Assembly: GCA_034190295.1 (NCBI GenBank)
Contig: JAXHSW010000013.1
Location: forward strand, 20,546 to 84,545
Reading direction: 5' to 3'
Source: Okeania sp034190295
GTDB lineage: Bacteria > Cyanobacteriota > Cyanobacteriia > Cyanobacteriales > Microcoleaceae
Length of the DNA: 64,000 nucleotides
A program made the position numbers and the translations under genes. Numbering within the stretch: position 1 is the stretch's first letter; each line of letters opens with the position of its first letter. Positions 56,601 to 64,000 of the stretch are shown here, piece by piece. The notes under the pieces are model-generated. The model made no database searches and had not been told where the DNA came from. It saw only the letters and a program-made list of their open reading frames with translations.

Positions 56601-57640
56601 CTCAATAACTCTTTAATTTCCCATTTATTATTAGCGATCGCGTCATTTTTAAATTTTTGATTATCTTGACCGGGCGGTCTTAATCTACCATGTTTTAATA
56701 TTTGTTGATATATTTCTAAATGACTTGTAGATTTCTGTATATTCTTCAGCAAAAGATTTTGTATTTTGTTGAAATGAATCGGGTAGTCTTGTGAATCCCA
56801 GTTTTCTATCACACAAATTTTCACTAAATCTTCAACTAAAGCTATATCATTATAATTTTCTTCTCCTTTTCTTTCTCCCAGATAATCTATCGTTATTTGA
56901 CATAGTTTTTGCGTTAAAAATGGTTGTCCGCCCGACCAATATAATATTTTTTCTATAACTTGTAGTGGCTGTTTGATTATGCCTTTAAATAGTTGTGCTA
57001 AATGAGCTACTTCTTCTTTTTTGAAACTATTAAGTTCAATAAATCTACATCTATCTACTAAATTATCGGGTATAGTTGTCCCGATCAAAGCAAATGTTAA
57101 ACGTTTAAATTCTGGATTATTTGTTCTTTCCTCCAGACAATAATCAATTAATACCCCTAAACTACTAAAGCCCGAATTAACAACACTATCATCATTAACT
57201 TCATCAATAAAAATCACTATTCTCTCATTTTGAGTATTAGGTAACAATACCTCTTCAATAAAAACAAATAACCTTTCATCCGCAGGTAAATCAGCCATTT
57301 CTTCCCACCATAATTCCGGGAAATGTCGAGGAAATAAAAAAGTCTTCTCTAAGGTCAAAATTATTTGCTCATACCATTCTTCTAGAGTTAAAAGTTGATT
57401 GTTAACTCTAGTCATATCTAAAGCAATACAGATAATATTTTCTGCTTGCAACAGTTGTATTGTTCTAATTTTTAAACTAGATTTTCCCGTTTGTGGAGAA
57501 TTTAATACATAACAATATTCACCTTTCTTCAAAGCATTAAATAACTCTTTATCTGCCAAGCGTCTAACATAAGTGGGATGATCCGATGCTAAATAATTAC
57601 CTACTTGATAGCTATATTTTTGATTCTTCTGTATTTTCAT
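53693..57640 (-). CDS. STAND-like AAA NTPase with transmembrane segment and 15 WD40 repeats
   Basis: A 1315-residue signalling NTPase. An AAA_35-type ATPase domain fills about 15-270 (Walker A SPQTGKSS; Walker B IVIFIDEVND). A winged-helix-like region reaches about 385. A low-complexity linker (about 400-560) holds translated repeat DNA (EEGRKKK heptamers and LSNFQQPVDGGVLNPKEK) and five NNP units. One membrane segment (about 570-590) and a coiled coil (590-650) follow. The rest (about 670-1290) is 15 WD40 units with DGxxxIW ends, about two propellers. Such proteins are sensor/switch molecules in filamentous cyanobacteria; no catalytic effector domain is fused. GTG at 57661 is an alternative start seven codons upstream. 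Confidence 0.88.
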   Translation of the reverse strand: MKIQKNQKYSYQVGNYLASDHPTYVRRLADKELFNALKKGEYCYVLNSPQTGKSSLKIRTIQLLQAENIICIALDMTRVNNQLLTLEEWYEQIILTLEKTFLFPRHFPELWWEEMADLPADERLFVFIEEVLLPNTQNERIVIFIDEVNDDSVVNSGFSSLGVLIDYCLEERTNNPEFKRLTFALIGTTIPDNLVDRCRFIELNSFKKEEVAHLAQLFKGIIKQPLQVIEKILYWSGGQPFLTQKLCQITIDYLGERKGEENYNDIALVEDLVKICVIENWDSQDYPIHFNKIQNLLLKNIQKSTSHLEIYQQILKHGRLRPPGQDNQKFKNDAIANNKWEIKELLRSGVAKINNGFLEVYSPIYAEIFNQEWVQQYLPTVTNFAPHTNPQILELNDREKMPLMVSDFSNIEVKETHSINNNGLIKPQQKQQQIPVQKNQNHIEEGRKKKEEGRKKKLFGFESLSNFQQPVDGGVLNPKEKDNKNNNSNEIQIQPQLELGEIGVQKNLNNPNNPNNPNNPNNPNNIQLQPQQKKAEKPAQKNQNKVQKKQVVRKKLKTSSNQQNKLKLGVAGLVIVSITAMTVVAWATKLFQDTQNQLQRTEYQLEKAQYELQEAQEGTKLEHKGISALRKFEIAEIEALLSAMQAGKELKKLVGGDRPLQYYPATSPIFALQQILNNIHEKNQIPNVKKITISPDGQLLATVNNDGIAKILKYSGQSVAQLRGHQGKVSHIKFSPEGNILATAGDDSTVRIWDFQGKQQLELKGHEGQIWQITFSPDGKYIATAGEDGTARIWNISGKKIATLKKHQGRILDVTFSPDGRYIATAGWDGTARIWNISGRQLARLRGHQGSVEKVIFSPDGQRLATAGWDGTIRIWRRSSGRLLTKLKGGEGGVWNVSFSPDGKSLATAGEDGTALIWDTSGQVLSKLPGHQGIVTSVSFSPDGQRLATAGSDGSVKIWNKNGNLLANLRGHQGRVWEVNFSADGQRLLTLGEDGTGRIWELEGNREVTLKGDSDIFGLVSFSSNSQKLATAAVDGTARIWDISGKPLAQFNGYLGMFGDMSFSPDGQRLATAGDNGQGRIWKISGEELIELKGKKGRAKQIGFSPDGQRLATVGEDGVARIWNNSGQQLAELKGHNGPVLDVVFSPDGQYIGTAGEDGIAKIWNSSFQLVSELKILSSWIESMAFSPFGKYIVTGDSNGVVKIWDFSGNQIADLKGNIGSVNNLTFSADGEQVASMAKDGMVRIWDITGRQLAQFENAKALSLDGKYVATLVDNDLELWRVKGLNDLLKGSCDWLQDYFITHPKVKEDLEICDI
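56067..56118 (-). repeat. Nine-base in-frame repeat in the WD40 NTPase gene
   Basis: ATTATTTGG repeated about five times. The nine-base period keeps frame and encodes NNP units. Confidence 0.75.
56211..56312 (-). repeat. Family M plus heptamer repeat inside the WD40 NTPase gene
   Basis: TTGGGTTTAATACCCCCCCG followed by TAGGGACTCAAACCC and TTCTTCC heptamers. The same phrases occur in spacers at 10655 and 58060-58570. It reads in frame through the linker. Confidence 0.7.
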
Positions 57641-58044
57641 ATTTATCTTGACTATCCTCACTCTAGCAACTGTATTAAATATAAGCTTTCAATCCCATTA
57701 ACTCAAAGTTCCACTTTTATTATTTTATTCAGTTTTGAAAAATGAATGCTTATAGAAATCAACATTTGCAGAACTAATTTTTCCAAAGTTTATCTATAGT
57801 AAATTATGCTTATGATATATTTTGAAGAAATATTTATACTTTCTTTGCTTTTACCAAAAAATGAGGTCCAAAGCCTCCCCTTTTAAGGGGATGAAAAAAA
57901 TATTCAATTCAGTATTTCAAGCCTCCGACTAAAGTCAGAGGTACTGATAACTGATAACTGATAACTGATAACTGATAACTGATAACTGAAATGACCCTGT
58001 AGCTCAAGCCAAAAATTCTAGTTACAGCAAAAGGTAATTTCAGT

Positions 58045-58570
58045 AAGAAAGAAGAAGGAAGAAGTGGATAGGGACTCAAACCCCAACCAGCTTTTCCACA
58101 ATTAATAATTAATGAAGCAAAAAGGAAGAAGAAAGAAGGAAGAAGAAAGAAGTGGATAGGGACTCAAATCCCAACCTGCTTTTCCATAATTAATAATTAA
58201 TGAAGCAAAAAGGAAGAAGCAAAAAGTGGATAGGGACTCAAATCCCAACCTGCTTTTCCATAATTAATAATTAATGAAGCAAAAAGGAAGAAGAAAGAAG
58301 TGGATAGGGACTCAAACCCCAACCTGCTTTTCCATAATTAATAATTAATGAAGCAAAAAGGAAGAAGAAAGAAGTGGATAGGGACTCAAACCCCAACCTG
58401 CTTTTCCATAATTAATAATTAATGAAGCAAAAAGGAAGNNNNNNNNNNNNNNNNNNNNNNNNNNNNNNNNNNNNNNNNNNNNNNNNNNNNNNNNNNNNNN
58501 NNNNNNNNNNNNNNNNNNNNNNNNNNNNNNNNNNNNNNAAGCAAAAAGTGGATAGGGACTCAAACCCCTA
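58045..58570. repeat. 70-odd-bp tandem array with assembly gap
   Basis: Each unit carries GAAGAAAGAAGTGGATAGGG, ACTCAAACCCCAACC, TGCTTTTCC and ATAATTAATAATTAATGAAG. At least six units are seen, and the number hidden by the gap is unknown. Confidence 0.75.
58439..58538. other. Assembly gap, 100 N
   Basis: Exactly 100 undetermined bases inside a tandem array. The round number suggests a placeholder, so the true array length is unknown. Confidence 0.98.
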
Positions 58571-58802
58571 ATAATGAATAATGAATAATTAACAATTACC
58601 AAAAAATGAAGTCCAAAGCCTCCCCTTTTAAGGGGATAAAAAAATATTCAGTTCAATATTTCAAGCCTGCGGCAATAGTTGTCGGTACTGATAACTGATA
58701 ACTGATAACTGATAACTGAAATGACCTCTCCTTGAAAATAGGAACAATTTTGATAGCTCTCAAAAATGTGGAATAAGTTCATAAAATAGCTCTAAGTACA
58801 AC

Positions 58803-58995
58803 GTAAGCATTTCCTGCGGACTGCTGCGCAAACAGCTATTAGCTGTCAGCTAGAGCGCAATAAAATCCTATGTTTAAGGATAGGTTTTAAGTGAATATAG
58901 ACTTTAGAGTTGACTTTTATAGTAAAATTTTTATAGCTCAATTAATAAAGCTTTTAGTGAGTGATAAAAGCAATAGCTGACCGCTGAATGCTTAC
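58803..58995. mobile_element. Family D MITE
   Basis: GTAAGCATTTCCTGCGGACT at the left and GCTGAATGCTTAC at the right, with AGCTATTAGCT and CAATAGCTGACC inside. About 193 bp. Confidence 0.6.
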
Positions 58996-59257
58996 AGTAC
59001 AACAGATTTTATCTCTCTAATTTGGAGATTTATCCTAACTCCAGACTGCTAACAAATAGGGTTATAAATTTTATGACTAGCCATCTATAGGTTATTGAAT
59101 GTATAGCAATAGCTAGAGCGGTTAGGACTTATGCTAATTATGAATCTTAGACTAGCCAATGTTTTCCTACTGTTCCCTGTTCCCTGTTCCCTGTTCCCTG
59201 AAATCAACTAAAAAGTTTATAATTTTCAAAATATTCTCAGGATAGAAAAACCCAAAT

Positions 59258-59926
59258 ATGAAAGTATTAATTGTGTATTGGCATCCCGAACCCCAGAGTT
59301 TTAACGGTGCAATGTTTCGTCAAGCTTGTGAAGCTCTAGTAGAGGTAGGAAATGAGGTAAAAACTTCAGACTTACATGAAATGAATTTCAATCCAGTTTC
59401 CAGCAGACAAAATTTTAAAACTGTTAAAGATCCAAATTATCTCAAACTACAACTAGAAGAAAAATATGCCACTGAAATGAATAGTTTTGCCGAAGATATC
59501 GACTCAGAAATAGAGAAAATTGAGTGGTGCGACCTAATGATTTGGCAATTTCCGTTGTGGTGGTTTGGTTTACCCGCAGTTTTCAAAGGATGGGTTGACC
59601 GTGTATTTGCTATGGGGCGAGTTTACGGTGGCGGTCGAATATATGAAACAGGAGTTTTTCAAGGAAAACGGGCATTATTGTCGTTGACCACAGGTGGTGC
59701 GGAAGATATCTATATTAAGGGAGGTCTCAACGGCGATATTAATGGAATTTTACGGCCTATTCATAGAGGAATGTTGCAGTTTCTCGGCTTTGATGTATTG
59801 GCACCAGAAATTGTATATGCACCTGTTCGGATGACTTATGAACAGAGAGTGAAAATATTGGAAAATTATGCTGCTCGTCTGAAAGAAATAAGTAAAGAAT
59901 CTGCCATTGATGTTGGTACTTATTAA
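59258..59926 (+). CDS. Flavodoxin-fold NAD(P)H-quinone reductase family protein
   Basis: A 222-residue soluble flavoprotein of the NQO1/MdaB/KefF-like family. KVLIVYWHPEPQSFNGAM at the N-terminus binds the FMN/FAD phosphate. DLMIWQFPLWWFGLPAVFKGW carries the LWWFxxPAxxKGW signature, followed by RVFAMGRVYGGG and LSLTTGGAEDIY. It should reduce quinones or similar acceptors by two-electron transfer. It starts at ATG 59258 without a clear ribosome binding site. It stands alone, divergent from nothing and separated from glnB by about 320 bp. Confidence 0.9.
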   Translation: MKVLIVYWHPEPQSFNGAMFRQACEALVEVGNEVKTSDLHEMNFNPVSSRQNFKTVKDPNYLKLQLEEKYATEMNSFAEDIDSEIEKIEWCDLMIWQFPLWWFGLPAVFKGWVDRVFAMGRVYGGGRIYETGVFQGKRALLSLTTGGAEDIYIKGGLNGDINGILRPIHRGMLQFLGFDVLAPEIVYAPVRMTYEQRVKILENYAARLKEISKESAIDVGTY

Positions 59927-60244
59927 TATACTGTAGGTTGGATTAAGCGACAGTAACACTCAACAAAAAAAACTACATTTGTTTAAGCTACGTTCCCTCA
60001 ATTCAACCTACGGAGATAACTCAAATAAATATTTTTAAAGATTAGGGATAGGTCTAACAAAGCTAGACGTTAAATGTTAGGTTTTGAGGTATAAAAAAGT
60101 TTTGACACTTCAATTATTAAACCTCTTAAGCAAATTGAAAATCAAATAAATGACAAGACAAAAATCATAAATTTTTCTTTGCCAGAAATCTTAAAGTAAC
60201 TTCTAACTACCTATCACCTAACATGAAAAAACCTCTCTCTAAAA
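59927..60244. other. Convergent spacer, no repeat recognised
   Basis: AT-rich, with GTTGGATTAAGCGACAG and TTCAACCTACGG phrases resembling the inner part of family I but without its ends. No gene seen. Confidence 0.4.
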
Positions 60245-60583
60245 CTAGATTGCTTCTATATTACTTTCCCCAGTCCTAATCCTCACAATTCTATCTACTG
60301 GAGCAATGAAAATCTTACCATCACCGATCTCACCAGTACGAGAAGCAGCAATAATTTTTTCAACAACCATATCCACCTGGTCATCTTCAACTACAATTTC
60401 AACCTTGAGCTTCTGTAAAAACTCAACCGTATACTCAGAACCACGATACCTTTCAGTTTGACCCTTCTGACGCCCAAAACCTCTGACTTCAGAAACAGTC
60501 ATACCCACGATACCAGCATTAACGAGAGCAATTTTCACCTCGTCCAGCTTAAAAGGCCGAATAATAGCTTCTACTTTTTTCAA
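60245..60583 (-). CDS. glnB: Nitrogen regulatory protein P-II
   Basis: PII signal protein, a trimer that binds ATP/ADP and 2-oxoglutarate and controls NtcA co-activator PipX, N-acetylglutamate kinase and nitrogen transport. The 112 residues begin (M)KKVEAIIRPFKLDEVK. The T-loop (37-55) has Ser49 and Tyr51 in YRGSEY, with Ser49 the phosphorylation site known in cyanobacteria. GEIGDGKIF and the C-terminal RIRTGE motif are intact. The start is TTG at 60583: AAGGAG lies eight bases upstream, whereas the GTG at 60592 directly abuts that AAGGAG and cannot use it. No clean NtcA box (GTA-N8-TAC) was found in the 280-bp divergent spacer. Confidence 0.96.
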   Translation of the reverse strand: MKKVEAIIRPFKLDEVKIALVNAGIVGMTVSEVRGFGRQKGQTERYRGSEYTVEFLQKLKVEIVVEDDQVDMVVEKIIAASRTGEIGDGKIFIAPVDRIVRIRTGESNIEAI

Positions 60584-60870
60584 GTTACTCACTCCTTACA
60601 CTTAAATTTTTAGTTTACTTAGTTTATCAGGATGACATCTTTTCAGATCGGATTGTCGCCAAGTGGGCCTTATTTGTTAAGAAAAATACATTTACTCAGC
60701 AGTTTTTTCAGTAAGCTTCTAAAATCCTAAAAATACCGAAAAAATTACTTTTATAGAGAATCTTAAAGTTTTTTGTAAATTATGTAAAAAAAAGACTTTA
60801 TATTACACCTCATTTTTGATTAAAATTATACTTTTAACTATACATAATAGTATCTAGAGAGGAATTACCT

Positions 60871-62709
60871 GTGCAATTACAGACTAAAGTTACCCTAAAA
60901 CGAGCAACGGGTGCTTCTGCACTAATGGATAGTCTCAAACGTCATGGAGTCAAACACATATTTGGCTATCCCGGGGGTGCAATATTACCAATCTACGACG
61001 AACTTTACCGTTCAGAAGCAGCAGGAGACCTAGAACACATTCTAGTCAGACACGAACAAGGAGCTGCTCATGCCGCCGATGGATATGCCCGTGCCACTGG
61101 TAAAGTAGGTGTATGCTTTGCTACATCAGGTCCCGGAGCCACAAATTTAGTAACAGGCATAGCCACTGCTCACATGGACTCAATTCCCATGGTCGTAATT
61201 ACAGGCCAAGTAGGCCGAAAAATGATTGGTACTGATGCCTTCCAAGAAACAGACATTTATGGCATTACTCTACCAATTGTTAAACATTCTTATGTGGTCC
61301 GAGACCCAAGGGATATGGCCGGAATTATTGCTGAGGCATTCCATATTGCCAGTACAGGTCGTCCAGGCCCAGTCTTGATTGACATACCTAAAGATGTAGG
61401 TTTGGAAGAATTTGACTATGAACCCGTGGAACCTGGTTCCATCAAACTACCTGGATACCGTCCAACTGTCAAAGGCAACCCCCGGCAAATTAACCAAGCA
61501 GTAAATTTGATGCTAGAGGCACGCCGTCCTCTACTATATATAGGTGGTGGTGCCATCTCCGCAGATGCTCATGCAGAAATTCAAGAATTAGCAGAACATT
61601 TTAATATTCCTGCAACTACTACTTTGATGGGTAAAGGTGCTTTTAGCGAACATCATCCCCTATCAGTAGGAATGTTAGGAATGCATGGCAGTGCCTATGC
61701 TAATTTTGCTGTGAGTGAGTGCGACTTATTAATTGCTGTTGGTTCTCGTTTTGATGACCGGGTAACTGGAAAGTTGGACGAATTTGCTTGTCATGCGAAA
61801 GTAATTCATATTGATATTGACCCGGCAGAAGTAGGTAAAAATCGGATTCCTGAAGTTCCAATTGTTGGGGATGTACGCCAAATTTTGATTGACTTGCTGC
61901 GTCGTTGCCGGGAAATAGGAGATTTAGTTAATCCTCATCAAACTAAGCCTTGGTTGGAAAAGATTAATCGCTGGAAACAAGATTATCCTTTAGTTGCCCC
62001 CCAATATTCGGATAGTATTTCACCTCAAGAGGTAATTAACGAAATCGGCAAAATGGCTCCAGATGCTTACTATACAACTGATGTTGGTCAGCATCAAATG
62101 TGGGCTGCTCAATTTCTGAAAAATGGACCTCGGCAATGGATCTCTAGTGCCGGTTTAGGGACTATGGGTTATGGGATACCTGCTGCTATGGGGGCGAAGG
62201 TGGCACTGCCAAACCGGGTGGTGATTTGTATTGCTGGTGATGCGAGTGTTCAAATGAATATTCAGGAGTTGGGGACTCTCGCGCAGTATGGCATTAATGT
62301 TAAGACTGTGATTATTAATAATGGCTGGCAGGGTATGGTGCGTCAATGGCAAGAGGCGTTTTTTGGCGAGCGTTATTCTTCTTCTAATATGGAAGCGGGA
62401 ATGCCTGATTTTGTGATGTTGGCTCAGGCTTATGGAGTTAAAGGTATGATGGTTTCTAGTCGGGAGGAGCTTAAAGAGGCGATCGCTCAAATGTTGGCTC
62501 ACGATGGACCTGTGTTGATGGATGCTTATGTGACTAAGGATGAGAATTGTTATCCAATGATAGCGCCTGGTAAGAGTAATGCTCAAATGCTTGGTTTACC
62601 TATTCGCAAACAGCTCGAACAAGCTGTGGAGTTCATTACTTGTAGTAATTGTGGGGCGCAAAATACTGTTTCTCATAATTTCTGTCCTGAATGTGGCGTT
62701 AAATTGTAA
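60871..62709 (+). CDS. ilvB: Acetolactate synthase large subunit with C-terminal zinc ribbon
   Basis: ThDP-dependent enzyme that joins two pyruvates (or pyruvate and 2-oxobutyrate) in valine, leucine and isoleucine synthesis. 612 residues: N-terminal Pyr domain (about 12-175, YPGGAILPIYDEL, the Glu in RHEQGAAHAADGYAR), central domain (about 200-335), PP domain (about 375-560, GDASVQMNIQELGT...INNGWQGM, ThDP-binding). After the normal end there is a 22-residue Cys4 ribbon with Cys591, Cys594, Cys605 and Cys608 (CSNCG, FCPECG), which looks able to bind zinc. The start is GTG 60871 with GAGAGGA upstream. It is divergent from glnB. Confidence 0.95.
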   Translation: MQLQTKVTLKRATGASALMDSLKRHGVKHIFGYPGGAILPIYDELYRSEAAGDLEHILVRHEQGAAHAADGYARATGKVGVCFATSGPGATNLVTGIATAHMDSIPMVVITGQVGRKMIGTDAFQETDIYGITLPIVKHSYVVRDPRDMAGIIAEAFHIASTGRPGPVLIDIPKDVGLEEFDYEPVEPGSIKLPGYRPTVKGNPRQINQAVNLMLEARRPLLYIGGGAISADAHAEIQELAEHFNIPATTTLMGKGAFSEHHPLSVGMLGMHGSAYANFAVSECDLLIAVGSRFDDRVTGKLDEFACHAKVIHIDIDPAEVGKNRIPEVPIVGDVRQILIDLLRRCREIGDLVNPHQTKPWLEKINRWKQDYPLVAPQYSDSISPQEVINEIGKMAPDAYYTTDVGQHQMWAAQFLKNGPRQWISSAGLGTMGYGIPAAMGAKVALPNRVVICIAGDASVQMNIQELGTLAQYGINVKTVIINNGWQGMVRQWQEAFFGERYSSSNMEAGMPDFVMLAQAYGVKGMMVSSREELKEAIAQMLAHDGPVLMDAYVTKDENCYPMIAPGKSNAQMLGLPIRKQLEQAVEFITCSNCGAQNTVSHNFCPECGVKL

Positions 62710-62720
62710 TTGATATACAG

Positions 62721-62806
62721 AGAAGGAAGAGGGAAGAGGGAAGAGGGAAGAGGGAAGAGGGAAGAGGGAAGAGGGAAGAGGGAAGAGGGAAGAGGGAAGA
62801 AGGAAA
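62721..62806. repeat. GAAGAGG heptamer microsatellite
   Basis: About eleven tandem copies of a seven-base unit directly after ilvB. Confidence 0.85.
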
Positions 62807-62896
62807 AATATTTCTTTTTCTGAGTTTTAAAGAAGCACTCAGCTTTCAGCTTTCAGCAGATTTTTTTTGAGACCCTCTCCTTTCTTTGCCTTTGCG

Positions 62897-64000
62897 TAGC
62901 ATCCCGTAGGAAAGTATTCCGGAACAGAAAAATCACTCTCAAAATTATTCGTCCTACTTTCTGTCTCTTCCCACCCCGAACCACCCTTCCGGTCACTCCC
63001 CACCCCGAACCACACTCCCCACCCTTGGGTAGCATCCGGTCGGAAAGTATTCCGGAACAGAAAAATCACTCTTAGAATTATTCTTTCTACTTTCTGTGTC
63101 TTCCCACCTCGAACCACAGTCCCCACCCTTGGGTAGCATCCGGTCGGAAAGTATTCCGGAACAGAAAAATCACTCTTAGAATTATTCTTCCTACTTTCTG
63201 TGTCTTCCCACCTCGAACCACAGTCCCCACCCTTGGGTAGCATCCGGTCGGAAAGTATTCCGGAACAGAAAAATCACTCTTAGAATTATTCTTTCTACTT
63301 TCTGTGTCTTCCCACCTCGAACCACAGTCCCCACCCTTGGGTAGCATCCGGTCGGAAAGTATTCCGGAACAGAAAAATCACTCTTAGAATTATTCTTCCT
63401 ACTTTCTGTGTCTTCCCACCCGGAACCACACTCTCCACCCTTAGATAGCATCCGGTCGGAAAGTATTCCGGAACAAAAAAATCACTCTCAGAATTATTCT
63501 TCCTACTTTCTGTGTCTTCCCACCCTTGTGACAGGAACCAACTCCCCACCTCGAACCACAGTCCCCAACCTTGGGTAGCATCCGGTCGGAAAGTATTCCG
63601 GAACAAAAAAATCACTCTCAGAATTATTCTTCCTATTTTCTGTGTCTTCCCACCCTTGTGACAGGAACCAACTCCCCACCTCGAACCACAGTCCCCACCC
63701 TTGGTTAGCATCCGGTCGGAAAGTATTCCGGAACAAAAAAATCACTCTCAGAATTATTCTTCCTACTTTCTGTGTCTTCCCACCCTTGTGACAGGAACCA
63801 ACTCCCCACCTCGAACCACAGTCCCCAACCTTGGGTAGCATCCGGTCGAAAAGTATTCCGGAACAGAAAAATCACTCTTAGAATTATTCTTCCTATTTTC
63901 TGTGTCTTCCCACCCCGAACCACAGTCCCCACCCTTAGATAGCATCCGGTCGGAAAGTATTCCGGAACAAAAAAATCACTCTCAGAATTATTCTTCCTAT
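62897..64000. repeat. Tandem array of 104/130-bp units, truncated by window end
   Basis: The TAGCATCC start of each unit is at 62897, 63030, 63134, 63238, 63342, 63446, 63576, 63706, 63836 and 63940, giving periods of 133, 104, 104, 104, 104, 130, 130, 130 and 104. Long units have a 26-bp insert containing TTGTGACAGGAACCAACTCC. Units differ by only a few bases. ORFs across the array shift frame from unit to unit because neither period is a multiple of three, so I call it non-coding. It continues past 64000. Confidence 0.85.

Larger units (their letters stand above)
57641..59257. repeat. Repeat array, gap and MITEs
   Basis: 57852-57994 family A', then a tandem array (58045-58570) broken by 100 N, then a family A/A' hybrid (58570-58723), then family D (58803-58995). 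CCCTGTT heptamers lie at 59168-59200. No gene. Confidence 0.6.

Noticed and set aside
60590..60592. GTG start of glnB giving 115 residues
   Set aside because: AAGGAG directly touches this GTG, while TTG 60583 has proper spacing and gives the standard 112-residue PII.
60593..60870. NtcA binding site between glnB and ilvB
   Set aside because: No GTA-N8-TAC match was found; only weak GTA-rich stretches.
62839..63945. Series of overlapping minus-strand ORFs of 60-138 codons
   Set aside because: They lie in the 104/130-bp tandem array. Neither period is divisible by three, so each repeat re-creates similar peptides in shifting frames; this is a property of the repeat, not coding.
62897..64000. 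Possible CRISPR array
   Set aside because: Units are near-identical over their whole length, with no short constant repeat and variable spacers, and no cas genes nearby.

Overview
The window looks like a stretch of chromosome from a filamentous, non-heterocystous marine cyanobacterium of the Trichodesmium/Okeania type. Supporting this are the abundant HIP1 octamer GCGATCGC, cyanobacterial families (NDH-1 CO2-uptake subunits, a cyanobacteriochrome-type photoreceptor, DUF3110, a photosystem I accumulation factor-like protein, PII), the low GC content, and long repeat-filled spacers. By my count only about two thirds of the window is coding. The genus is inferred from these traits, not proven.

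Layout. 0.3-10.6 kb: housekeeping cluster DUF502, nusB, ftsY, GAF-PP2C phosphatase, a small interrupted ORF, argH. 11-16.8 kb: a small basic protein, bioF, an alpha/beta hydrolase with an altered catalytic triad, a Nudix hydrolase. 17.2-21.1 kb: ndhD and chpX (cupB), two parts of an inducible CO2-hydrating NDH-1 complex. 21.7-23.5 kb: a tandem cyanobacteriochrome-like GAF-GAF-GGDEF protein. 23.9-33.3 kb: archaeal-type phosphoglycerate mutase, a lipoprotein, a DUF389 membrane protein, AMIN-amidase, murQ, DUF3110. 34.5-41.7 kb: a 2395-residue TamB. 42-50.1 kb: Rpn nuclease, an Arg/Tyr/Asp repeat protein, a two-gene operon (SnoaL-like protein plus a DRE-TIM enzyme with an EF-hand), and an SBBP-repeat protein. 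50.5-57.6 kb: an RHH/PIN toxin-antitoxin pair, an intact alpha/beta hydrolase, a thioredoxin-fold protein, and a STAND-like NTPase with 15 WD40 repeats. 59.2-62.7 kb: a flavodoxin-fold reductase, glnB, and ilvB with a zinc-ribbon tail. The last 1.1 kb is a tandem array of 104/130-bp units that runs off the window.

The most striking property is the repeat ecology. At least a dozen miniature, non-coding repeat families fill almost every spacer. I letter them A-M for reference. Several have inverted ends (C, D, H, I, J, K, L and a TCAGGACTTACGCA element). They sit on gene borders, including the stop codons of nusB and murQ and the apparent start of one hydrolase. They nest in one another (A contains L, which contains C). 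They also lie in frame inside coding sequence: about 100 residues plus one nonapeptide in tamB, and a segment of the WD40 NTPase. Most variable slots are filled with 7- to 9-bp tandem repeats.

The best candidates for undescribed biology are the tandem-photosensor diguanylate cyclase, the Ca-binding DRE-TIM/SnoaL operon, and the repeats that have become coding. No tRNA, rRNA, CRISPR array or intact transposase was found. One assembly gap of 100 N lies inside a 70-odd-bp tandem array.
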